Assembly (NCBI GenBank): GCA_023630585.1
Contig: CM042542.1
Location: 23,253,207-23,317,206, forward strand
From: Cranoglanis bouderius
Lineage: Eukaryota; Chordata; Actinopteri; Siluriformes; Cranoglanididae
Reading direction: 5' to 3'
DNA length: 64,000 nt
Below the pieces are notes generated by a model. The model saw only the letters and a list, made by a program, of their open reading frames with translations, had not been told where the DNA came from and made no database searches. Position numbers and translations under genes: made by a program. Positions 12,001-23,264 of this stretch are shown piece after piece (position 1 is the stretch's first letter; the number at the start of each line of letters is the position of its first letter).

Positions 12001-15000
12001 TTCGTGTTCGCTCTTTCGACTCCAGCTATGTCGTGTCCGCTGTTTTGATTCCAACTGTGTCGTGTCTGCTCTTTCTACTCCAGCTGTTTCGTGTTCGCTC
12101 TTTTGACTCCAGCTGTTTTGTGTGCGTTGATTCGTCTCCCGCTGTTTCATGTTCGCTCATTCGACCCCAGGTGTTTCATGTTCGCTCTATCGACTCCAGC
12201 TGTTTCGTGTTCGCTCTTTCGACTCCAGCTTTTTCTTGTTCGCTCTTTCGACTCTAGCTGTGTCATGTTCTCTCTTTCGACTCCAGCTGTTTTGTGTGCG
12301 TTTTTTCGTCTGCCGCTGTTTTTTGTGCGTTGTTTCGTCTCCCGCAGTTTCGTGTTCGCTCTTTCGACTCCAGCTGTTTCGTGTTCGCTCTTTCGACTCC
12401 CTTTGTGTCGTGTTCGCTCTTTCGACTCCACCTTTTTTGTGTGCGTTGATTCATCTCGCACTGTTTCGTGTTAACTCTTTCGACTCCAGCTGTTTTCTGT
12501 GCGTTGATTCATCTCGCACTGTTTCGTGGGCGCTCTTTCGACTGCAGCTGTTTCGTGTCCGGTCTTTCGACTCCCGCTGTTTCGTTTTCGCTCTTTCGAC
12601 TCCAGCTGTGTCGTGTTCGCTCTGTCGACTCTAGCTGTGTCGTGTTCGCTCTTTCGACTCCAGCTGTTTCGTGTCCGCTCTTTCAACTCCAGCTGTTTTG
12701 TGTTCGCTCTTTTGATTCCAGCTGTTTTGTGTCCGTCGTTTGGTCTCCCGCAGTTTCGTGTTCACTCTTTCGACTCCAGCTGTTTTGTGTTAGTTGTTTT
12801 GTCTCCCGCTGTTTCGTGTTCGCTCTTTCGACTCTAGCTTTTTCCTGTTCGCTCTTTCGACTCCAGCTGTTTCGTGTTCGGTCTTTCGACTCCATCTGTT
12901 TAGTGTGCGTTGTTTCGTATCACGCTGTTTTGTGTGCGTTGTTTCGTCTCCCGCTGTTTAGTGTGCGTTGTTTTGTCTCCCGCTGTTTCGAGTTCGCTCT
13001 TTCGACTCCAGCTGTTTCGTGTTAGCTCTTTCAACTCCAGCTGTGTGCGTTGTTTCGTCTCCAGCTGTTTCGTGTTCGCTCTTTCGTCTCCCGCTGTTTC
13101 GTGGTCGCTCTTTCGACTCCCGCTGTTTCGTGTGCGCTCTTTCGACTCCAGCTGTTTCGTGTTCGCTCTTTCGACTTCCGCTGTGTCGTGTTCGCTCTTT
13201 CGACTCTAGCTTTTTCGTGTGCGCTTTTCCGCTCATTCTGTTTCGTTTGTTCTATTTCGACTCCAGCTTTTTCCTGTTCGCTGTTTCGACTCCAGCGGTG
13301 CCGTGTCCGCTCTTTCGACAGCAGCTGTTTTTTGTGCGTTGTTTCGTCTGCCGCTGTTTTTTGTGCGTTGTTTCGTCTCCCGCTGTTTTGTGTTCACTCT
13401 TTCGACTCCATCTGTTTAGTTTGCGTTGTTTCGTCTCCCACAGTTTCGTGTTCGCTGTTTCGATTCCACCTGTCTCGTGTTCGCTCTTTCGACTCCAGCT
13501 GTTTCATCTTCGCTCTTTCGACTCCCGCTGTTTCCTGTTCGCTCTTTCGACTCCAGCTGTTTCGTGTTCGCTCTTTTGACTCCAGCTGTTTCGTGTGCGT
13601 TCTTTTGACTACAGCTGTTTCGTGTTCGTTCTTTCGACTGCCTCTTTGTCGTGTCCGCTCCGTCTCAGCTATTTTGTGTGGGATGGTTCGTCTCCCGCTG
13701 TTTCGTGTCTGCTGTTTCGATTACAACTGTGTCGTGTTCGCTCTTTCTACTCCAGCTGTGTCTTGTCGGCTCTTTTGACTCCAGCTGTTTCGTGTTAGCT
13801 CTTTCGACTGCCTCTGTGTCGTGTTCGCTCTTTCGACTCCAGCTGTTTCGTGTTCGCTCTTTCGACTCCAGCTGTTTCATGTTCGCTCTTTTGACTCCAG
13901 CTGTGTCGTGTCCAGTGTTTCGACTCCAGCTGTTTTGTGTGCGTTGATTCGTCTCCCTCTGTTTCGTGTTCGCTCTTTCGACTCCAGCTGTTTCTAGTCC
14001 GCTCTTTCGACTCCAGCTGTTTCGTGTTCGCTCTTTCAACTCCAGCTGTTTTGTGTGTGATGATTCGTCTTCCGCTGTTTCATGTTCGCTCTTTCGACTC
14101 CAGCTGTTTCGTGATCGCTCTTTCGACTCCAGCTGTTTCGTTTTCGCTCTTTCGACTCCAGCTGATTTGTGTTCGCTCTTTCGACTCCAGCTGTTTCGTG
14201 TTAGCTCTTTCAACTCCAGCTGTGTGCGTTGTTTCGTCTCCAGCTGTTTCGTGTTCGCTCTTTCGTCTCCCGCTGTTTCGTGGTCGCTCTTTCGACTCCC
14301 GCTGTTTCGTGTGCGCTCTTTCGACTCCAGCTGTTTCGTGTTCGCTCTTTCGACTTCCGCTGTGTCGTGTTCGCTCTTTCGACTCTAGCTTTTTCGTGTG
14401 CGCTTTTCCGCTCATTCTGTTTCGTTTGTTCTATTTCGACTCCAGCTTTTTCCTGTTCGCTGTTTCGACTCCAGCGGTGCCGTGTCCGCTCTTTCGACAG
14501 CAGCTGTTTTTTGTGCGTTGTTTCGTCTGCCGCTGTTTTTTGTGCGTTGTTTCGTCTCCCGCTGTTTTGTGTTCACTCTTTCGACTCCATCTGTTTAGTT
14601 TGCGTTGTTTCGTCTCCCACAGTTTCGTGTTCGCTGTTTCGATTCCACCTGTCTCGTGTTCGCTCTTTCGACTCCAGCTGTTTCATCTTCGCTCTTTCGA
14701 CTCCCGCTGTTTCCTGTTCGCTCTTTCGACTCCAGCTGTTTCGTGTTCGCTCTTTTGACTCCCGCTGTTTAGTGTGCGTTGTTTTGTCTCCCGCTGTTTC
14801 GTGTTCGCTCTATCGACTCCAGCTGTTTCGTGTTCGCTCTTTCGACTCCAGCTGTTTAGTGTTCGTTCTTTCGACTGCCTCTTTGTCGTGTCCGCTCCGT
14901 CTCAGCTATTTTGTGTGGGATGGTTCGTCTCCCGCTGATTCGTGTCTGCTGTTTCGATTACAACTGTGTCATGTTCGCTCTTTCTACTCCAGCTGTGTCT

Positions 15001-16674
15001 TGTCGGCTCTTTTGACTCCAGCTGTTTCGTGTTAGCTGTTTCGACTGCCTCTGTGTCGTGTTCACTCTTTCGACTCCAGCTGTTTCGTGTTCGCTCTTTC
15101 GACTCCAGCTGTTTCGTGTTCGCTCTTTTGACTCCAGCTGTGTCGTGTCCAGTGTTTCGACTCCAGCTGTTTTGTGTGCGTTGATTCGTCTCCCTCTGTT
15201 TCGTGTTCGCTCTTTCAACTCCAGCTGTTTCTAGTCCGCTCTTTCGACTCCAGCTGTTTCATGTTCGCTCTTTCAACTCCAGCTGTTTTGTGTGTGATGA
15301 TTCGTCTTCCGCTGTTTCATGTTCGCTCTTTCGACTCCAGCTGTTTCGTGATCGCTCTTTCGACTCCAGCTGTTTCGTTTTCGCTCTTTCGACTCCAGCT
15401 GATTTGTGTTCGCTCTTTCGACTCCAGCTGTTTCGTGTTCGCTCTTTCATCTCCAGCTGTGTGCGTTGTTTCGTCTCCAGCTGTTTCGTGTTTGCTCTTT
15501 CGACTCCCGCTGTTTCGTGTTCGCTCTGTCGATTCCACCTGTTTCGTGTGCGCTCTTTCGACTCCAGCTGTTTCGTGTGCGCTCTTTCGACTCCAGCTGT
15601 TTCGTGTTCGCTCTTTCGACTCCAGCTTTTTCGTGTTCACTCTTTCAAGTCCAGCTGTTTTGTGTGCGTTGATTCGTCTCCCGATGTTTTGTGTTCGCTC
15701 TTTCGACTCTAGCTTTTTCGTGTTCGCTTTTCCGCTCCTCCTGTTTCGTGTGTTCTATTTCGACTCCAGCTGTTTCGTGTGCGCTCTTTCGACTCCTGCT
15801 GTTTCGTGTTCGCTCTTTCGACTCCAGCTATGTCGTGTCCGCTGTTTTGATTCCAACTGTGTCGTGTCTGCTCTTTCTACTCCAGCTGTTTCGTGTTCGC
15901 TCTTTTGACTCCAGCTGTTTTGTGTGCGTTGATTCGTCTCCCGCTGTTTCATGTTCGCTCATTCGACCCCAGGTGTTTCATGTTCGCTCTATCGACTCCA
16001 GCTGTTTCGTGTTCGCTCTTTCGACTCCAGCTTTTTCTTGTTCGCTCTTTCGACTCTAGCTGTGTCATGTTCTCTCTTTCGACTCCAGCTGTTTTGTGTG
16101 CGTTTTTTCGTCTGCCGCTGTTTTTTGTGCGTTGTTTCGTCTCCCGCAGTTTCGTGTTCGCTCTTTCGACTCCAGCTGTTTCGTGTTCGCTCTTTCGACT
16201 CCCTTTGTGTCGTGTTCGCTCTTTCGACTCCACCTTTTTTGTGTGCGTTGATTCATCTCGCACTGTTTCGTGTTAACTCTTTCGACTCCAGCTGTTTTCT
16301 GTGCGTTGATTCATCTCGCACTGTTTCGTGGGCGCTCTTTCGACTGCAGCTGTTTCGTGTCCGGTCTTTCGACTCCCGCTGTTTCGTTTTCGCTCTTTCG
16401 ACTCCAGCTGTGTCGTGTTCGCTCTGTCGACTCTAGCTGTGTCGTGTTCGCTCTTTCGACTCCAGCTGTTTCGTGTCCGCTCTTTCAACTCCAGCTGTTT
16501 TGTGTTCGCTCTTTTGATTCCAGCTGTTTTGTGTCCGTCGTTTGGTCTCCCGCAGTTTCGTGTTCACTCTTTCGACTCCAGCTGTTTTGTGTTAGTTGTT
16601 TTGTCTCCCGCTGTTTCGTGTTCGCTCTTTCGACTCTAGCTTTTTCCTGTTCGCTCTTTCGACTCCAGCTGTTT
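9071..16674 (+). repeat. 3,802-bp tandem segmental duplication within the array
   Basis: The order of variant units in 9071-12872 repeats in 12873-16674 at a constant offset of 3,802 bp. Examples of matching landmarks are 9108/12910, 10135/13937, 11372/15174 and 12526/16328. The match starts at the GTGTTCGGTCTTTCGAC variant (about 9073) and is lost at about 16,675. 3,802 is 131 units of 29 bp plus 3 bp, so the copies stay almost in unit register. Confidence 0.9.
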
Positions 16675-19600
16675 CGTGGTCGATCTTTCGACTCCAGCTG
16701 TTTCGTGGTCGCTCTTTCGACTCCAGCTGTGTCATGTTCGCTCTTTCGACTCCAGCTGTTTCGTGCTCGCTCTTTCTACTCCAGCTGTTTTGTGTGCGCT
16801 CTTTCGACTCCAGCTGTTTCGTGTTCGCTCTTTCTACTCCAGCTGTTTCGGGTGCGCTCTTTCGACTCCAACTGTTTCGTGTGTGTTGATTCGTCTCCCG
16901 CTATGTCGTGTTCGCTCTTTCGACTCCAGCTGTTTCATGTGCGCTCTTTCTACTCCAGCTGTTTCATGTGCGCTCTTTCGACTGTCTCTGTGTCGTGTTC
17001 GCTCTCTCGACTCCAGCTTTTTCGTGTTCGCTCTTTCGACTCCAACTGTTTCGTGTTCGCTCTTTCGACTTCAGCTGTGTCTTGTCGGCTCTTTTGACTC
17101 CAGCTGTTTCGTGTTAGCTCTTTCGTCTCCCTCTGTTTCGTGTTCGCTCTTTCGACTCCAGCTGTTTCTAGTCCGCTCTTTCGACTCCAGCTGTTTTGCG
17201 CTCGCTCTTTCAACTCCAGCTGTTTTGTGTGTGATGATTCGTCTTCCGCTGTTTCATGTTCGCTCTTTTGACTCCAGCTGTTTCGTGATCGCTCTTTCGA
17301 CTCCAGCTGTTTCGTTTTCGCTCTTTCGACTCCAGCTGATTTGTGTTCGCTTTTTCGACTCCAGCTGTTTCGTGATCACTCTTTCGACTCCAGCTGTTTC
17401 GTTTTTCGCTCTTTCGACTCCAGCTGATTTGTGTTCGCTCTTTCGACTCCCGCTGTTTCGTGTTCGCTCTGTCGATTCCAGCTGTTTCGTGTGCGCTCTT
17501 TCGACTCCAGCTGTTTCGTGTGCGCTCTTTCGACTCCAGCTGTTTCGTGTTCGCTCTTTCGACTCCCGCCGTGTTTCGTGTTCACTCTTTCAAGTCCAGC
17601 TGTTTCGTGTTGCGTTGATTCGTCTCCCGATGTTTTGTGTTCGCTCTTTCGACTCTAGCTTTTTCGTGTTCGCTTTTCCGCTCCTCCTGTTTCGTGTGTT
17701 CTATTTCGACTCCAGCTTTTTCTTGTTCGTTCTTTCGACTCTAGCTGTGTCATGTTCGCTCTTTCGACTCCAGCTGTTTTGTGTGCGTTTTTTCGTCTGC
17801 CGCTGTTTTTTGTGCGTTGTTTCGTCTCCCGCAGTTTCGTGTTCGCTCTTTCGACTCCAGCTGTTTCGTGTTCGCTCTTTCGACTCCCTTTGTGTCGTGT
17901 TCGCTCTTTCGACTCCACCTTTTTTGTGTGCGTTGATTCATCTCGCACTGTTTCGTGTTAACTCTTTCGACTCGAGCTGTTTTCTGTGCGTTGATTCATC
18001 TCGCACTGTTTCGTGGGCGCTCTTTCGACTGCAGCTGTTTCGTGTCCGGTCTTTCGACTCCCGCTGTTTCGTTTTCGCTCTTTCGACTCCAGCTGTGTCG
18101 TGTTCGCTCTGTCGACTCTAGCTGTGTCGTGTTCGCTCTTTCGACTCCAGCTGTTTCGTGTCCGCTCTTTCAACTCCAGCTGTTTTGTGTTCGCTCTTTT
18201 GATTCCAGCTGTTTTGTGTTAGTTGTTTGGTCTCCCGCAGTTTCGTGTTCACTCTTTCGACTCTAGCTTTTTCCTGTTCGCTCTTTCGACTCCAGCTGTT
18301 TCGTGGTCGATCTTTCGACTCCAGCTGTTTCGTGGTCGCTCTTTCGACTCCAGCTGTGTCATGTTCGCTCTTTCGACTCCAGCTTTTTCCTGGTCGCTCT
18401 TTCCACTCCAGCTTTTTCGTGATCGCTCTTTCGACTCCAGCTGTTTCGTGTTCGCTCTTTCTACTCCAGCTGTTTCGTGTGCGCTCTTTCGACTCCAGCT
18501 GTTTCGTGCTCGCTCTTTCTACTCCAGCTATTTTGTGTGCGCTCTTTCGACTCCAGCTGTTTCGTGTTCGCTCTTTCTACTCCAGCTGTTTCGGGTGCGC
18601 TCTTTCGACTCCAACTGTTTCGTGTGTGTTGATTCGTCTCCCGCTATGTCGTGTTCGCTCTTTCGACTCCAGCTGTTTCATGTGCGCTCTTTCTACTCCA
18701 GCTGTTTCATGTGCGCTCTTTCGACTGTCTCTGTGTCGTGTTCGCTCTCTCGACTCCAGCTTTTTCGTGTTCGCTCTTTCGACTCCAACTGTTTCGTGTT
18801 CGCTCTTTCGACTTCAGCTGTGTCGTGTCCAGTGTTTCGACTCCAGCTGTTTCGTGTTAGCTCTTTCGTCTCCCTCTGTTTCGTGTTCGCTCTTTCGACT
18901 CCAGCTGTTTCTAGTCCGCTCTTTCGACTCCAGCTGTTTTGCGCTCGCTCTTTCAACTCCAGCTGTTTTGTGTGTGATGATTCGTCTTCCGCTGTTTCAT
19001 GTTCGCTCTTTTGACTCCAGCTGTTTCGTGATCGCTCTTTCGACTCCAGCTGTTTCGTTTTCGCTCTTTCGACTCCAGCTGTTTCGTGTTCGCTCTTTCG
19101 AGTCCAGCTGTTTTGTGTGCGTTGATTCGTCTCCCGATGTTTTGTGTTCGCTCTTTCGACTCTAGCTTTTTCGTGTTCGCTTTTCCGCTCCTCCTGTTTC
19201 GTGTGCGCTCTTTCGAATCCAGCTGTTTCGTGTTCGCTCTTTCGACTTCCGCAGTGTCGTGTTCGCTCTTTCGACTCCCGCCGTGTCGTGTTCGCTCTTT
19301 CGACTCCAGCTGTGTTGTGTCTGCTCTTTCTACTCCAGCTTTTTCCTGTTCGCTGTTTCGACTCCAGCGGTGCCGTGTCCGCTCTTTCGACAGCAGCTGT
19401 TTTTTGTGCGTTGTTTCGTCTGCCGCTGTTTCATGTTTGCTCATTCGACCCCAGGTGTTTCATGTTCGCTCTATCGACTCCATCTGTTTAGTGTGCGTTG
19501 TTTCGTCTCCCACAGTTTCGTGTTCGCTGTTTCGATTCCACCTGTCTCGTGTTCGCTCTTTCGACTCCAGCTGTTTCATCTTCGCTCTTTCGACTCCCGC

Positions 19601-20560
19601 TGTTTCCTGTTCGCTCTTTCGACTCCAGCTGTTTCGTGTTCGCTCTTTTGACTCCCGCTGTTTAGTGTGCGTTGTTTTGTCTCCCGCTGTTTCGTGTTCG
19701 CTCTTTCGACTCCAGCTGTTTCTAGTCCGCTCTTTCGACTCCAGCTGTTTCGTGTTCGCTCTTTCAACTCCAGCTGTTTTGTGTGTGATGATTCGTCTTC
19801 CGCTGTTTCATGTCCGCTCTTTCGACTCCAGCTGTTTCGTGATCGCTCTTTCGACTCCAGCTGTGTCGTGTTCGCTCTGTCGACTCTAGCTGTGTCGTGT
19901 TCGCTCTTTCGACTCCAGCTTTTTTGTGTGCGTTGTTTCATCTCCCGCTGTTTTATGTCCGTTGTTTCGTCTCCAGCTGTTTCGTGTTCGCTCTTTCGTC
20001 TCCCGCTGTTTCGTGGTCGCTCTTTCGACTCCCGCTGTTTCGTGTGCGCTCTTTCGACTCCAGCTGTTTCGTGTTCGCTCTTTCGACTTCCGCTGTGTCG
20101 TGTTCGCTCTTTCGACTCTAGCTTTTTCGTGTGCGCTTTTCCGCTCATTCTGTTTCGTTTGTTCTATTTCGACTCCAGCTTTTTCCTGTTCGCTGTTTCG
20201 ACTCCAGCGGTGCCGTGTCCGCTCTTTCGACAGCAGCTGTTTTTTGTGCGTTGTTTCGTCTGCCGCTGTTTTTTGTGCGTTGTTTCGTCTCCCGCTGTTT
20301 TGTGTTCACTCTTTCGACTCCATCTGTTTAGTTTGCGTTGTTTCGTCTCCCACAGTTTCGTGTTCGCTGTTTCGATTCCACCTGTCTCGTGTTCGCTCTT
20401 TCGACTCCAGCTGTTTCATCTTCGCTCTTTCGACTCCCGCTGTTTCCTGTTCGCTCTTTCGACTCCAGCTGTTTCGTGTTCGCTCTTTTGACTCCCGCTG
20501 TTTAGTGTGCGTTGTTTTGTCTCCCGCTGTTTCGTGTTCGCTCTTTTGACTCCAGCTGTT
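9240..20560 (+). repeat. Higher-order repeat block of about 1.2 kb, five copies
   Basis: A block with a distinctive run of variant units, including a GCGCTTTTCCGCTCATTC unit, begins near 9240, 10420, 13045, 14220 and 19960. The marker unit lies at about 9417, 10596, 13219, 14398 and 20131. Neighbouring copies in the first two pairs are 1,179 bp apart up to about 9780 and 1,237 bp apart beyond; the 58-bp difference is exactly two units. Confidence 0.85.
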
Positions 20561-23264
20561 TCGTGTGCGTTCTTTTGACTACAGCTGTTTCGTGTTCGTT
20601 CTTTCGACTGCCTCTTTGTCGTGTCCGCTCCGTCTCAGCTATTTTGTGTGGGATGGTTCGTCTCCCGCTGTTTCGTGTCTGCTGTTTCGATTACAACTGT
20701 GTCGTGTTCGCTCTTTCTCCTCCAGCTGTGCCTTGTCGCCTCTTTTGATTCCAGCTGTTTTGTGTGTGTTGATTCGTCTCCCTCTGTTTCGTGTTCGCTC
20801 TTTCGACTCCAGCTGTTTCTAGTCCGCTCTTTCGACTCCAGCTGTTTCGTGTTCGCTCTTTCAACTCCAGCTGTTTTGTGTGTGATGATTCGTCTTCCGC
20901 TGTTTCATGTTCGCTCTTTCGACTCCAGCTGTTTCGTGATCGCTCTTTCGACTCCAGCTGTTTCGTTTTCGCTCTTTCGACTCCAGCTGATTTGTGTTCG
21001 CTCTTTCGACTCCAGCTGTTTCGTCTTCGCTCTTTCATCTCCAGCTGTGTGCGTTGTTTCGTCTCCAGCTGTTTCGTGTTCGCTCTTTCGACTCCCGCTG
21101 TTTCGTGTTCGCTCTGTCGATTCCAGCTGTTTCGTGTGCGCTCTTTCGACTCCAGCTGTTTCGTGTGCGCTCTTTCGACTCCAGCTGTTTCGTGTTCGCT
21201 CTTTCGACTCCAGCTTTTTCGTGTTCACTCTTTCAAGTCCAGCTGTTTTGTGTGCGTTGATTCGTCTCCCGATGTTTTGTGTTCGCTCTTTCGACTCTAG
21301 CTTTTTCGTGTTCGCTTTTCCGCTCCTCCTGTTTCGTGTGTTCTATTTCGACTCCAGCTGTTTCGTGTGCGCTCTTTCGACTCCTGCTGTTTCGTGTTCG
21401 CTCTTTCGACTCCAGCTATGTCGTGTCCGCTGTTTTGATTCCAACTGTGTCGTGTCTGCTCTTTCTACTCCAGCTGTTTCGTGTTCGCTCTTTTGACTCC
21501 AGCTGTTTTGTGTGCGTTGATTCGTCTCCCGCTGTTTCATGTTTGCTCATTCGACCCCAGGTGTTTCATGTTCGCTCTATCGACTCCAGCTGTTTCGTGT
21601 TCGCTCTTTCGACTCCAGCTTTTTCTTGTTCGCTCTTTCGACTCCAGCTGTTTTGTGTGCGTTGTTTCGTCTGCCGCTGTTTTTTGTGCGTTGTTTCGTC
21701 TCCCGCTGTTTTGTGTGCGTTGTTTCGTCTCCCGCAGTTTCGTGTTCGCTCTTTCGACTCCAGCTGTTTCATGTTCGCTCTTTCGACTCCCTTTGTGTCA
21801 TGTTCGCTCTTTCGACTCCACCTTTTTTGTGTGCGTTGATTCATCTCGCACTGTTTCGTGTTAACTCTTTCGACTCCAGCTGTTTTCTGTGCGTTGATTC
21901 ATCTCGCACTGTTTCGTGGGCACTCTTTCGACTCCAGCTGTTTCGTTTTCGCTCTTTCAACTCCAGCTGTGTCGTGTTCGCTCTGTCGACTCTAGCTGTG
22001 TCGTGTTCGCTCTTTCGACTCCAGCTTTTTTGTGTGCGTTGTTTCATCTCCCGCTGTTTTATGTCCGTTGTTTGGTCTCCCGCAGTTTCGTGTTCACTCT
22101 TTCGACTCCAGCTGTTTTGTGTTAGTTGTTTTGTCTCCCGCTGTTTCGTGTTCGCTCTTTCGACTCTAGCTTTTTCCTGTTCGCTCTTTCGACTCCAGCT
22201 GTTTCGTGGTCGATCTTTCGACTCCAGCTGTTTCGTGTTCGCTCTTTCGACTCTAGCTTTTTCCTGTTCGCTCTTTCGACTCCAGCTGTTTCGTGGTCGA
22301 TCTTTCGACTCCAGCTGTTTCGTGGTCGCTCTTTCGACTCCAGCTGTGTCATGTTCGCTCTTTCGACTCCAGCTTTTTCCTGGTCGCTCTTTCCACTCCA
22401 GCTTTTTCGTGATCGCTCTTTCGACTCCAGCTGTTTCGTGTTCGCTCTTTCTACTCCAGCTGTTTCTTGTGCGCTCTTTCGACTCCAGCTGTTTCGTGCT
22501 CGCTCTTTCTACTCCAGCTGTTTTGTGTGCGCTCTTTCGACTCCAGCTGTTTCGTGTTCGCTCTTTCGACTCCAGCTGTTTCGTGTTCGCTCTTTCGACT
22601 CCCGCTGTTTCTTGTTCGCTCTTTCGACTCCAGCTGTTTCGTGTCCGTTCTTTCAACTCCAGCTGTTTTGTGTTCGCTCTTTTGATTCCAGCTGTTTTGT
22701 GTGTGTTGATTCGTCTCCCGCTGTTTCGTGTTCGCTCTATCGACTCCAGCTGTTTCGTGTTCGCTCTTTCGACTCCAGCTGTTTAGTGTTCGTTCTTTCG
22801 ACTGCCTCTTTGTCGTGTCCGCTCCGTCTCAGCTATTTTGTGTGGGATGGTTCGTCTCCCGCTGTTTCGTGTCTGCTGTTTCGATTACAACTGTGTCGTG
22901 TTCGCTCTTTCTACTCCAGCTGTGTCTTGTCGGCTCTTTTGACTCCAGCTGATTCGTGTGCGCTCTTTCGACTCCAGCTGTTTCGTGTTCGCTCTTTCGA
23001 CTCCAGCTATGTCGTGTCCGCTGTTTCGATTCCAACTGTGTCATGTCTGCTCTTTCTACTCCAGCTGTTTCGTGTTCGCTCTTTCAACTCCAGCTGTTTT
23101 GTGTTCGCTCTTTTGACTCCAGCTGTTTTGTGTGCGTTGATTCGTCTCCCGCTGTTTCATGTTCGCTCATTCGAGCCAAGGTGTTTCATGTTCGCTCTAT
23201 CGACTCCAGCTGTTTCGTGTTCGCTCTTTCGACTCCAGCTTTTTCTTGTTCGCTCTTTCGACTC

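Noticed and set aside
16676..18121. Longest open frame in the window (481 codons), in the satellite
   Set aside because: It is a run of the 29-bp unit read through three phases, with the same 29-residue period seen in every other frame. No gene-like features were found.
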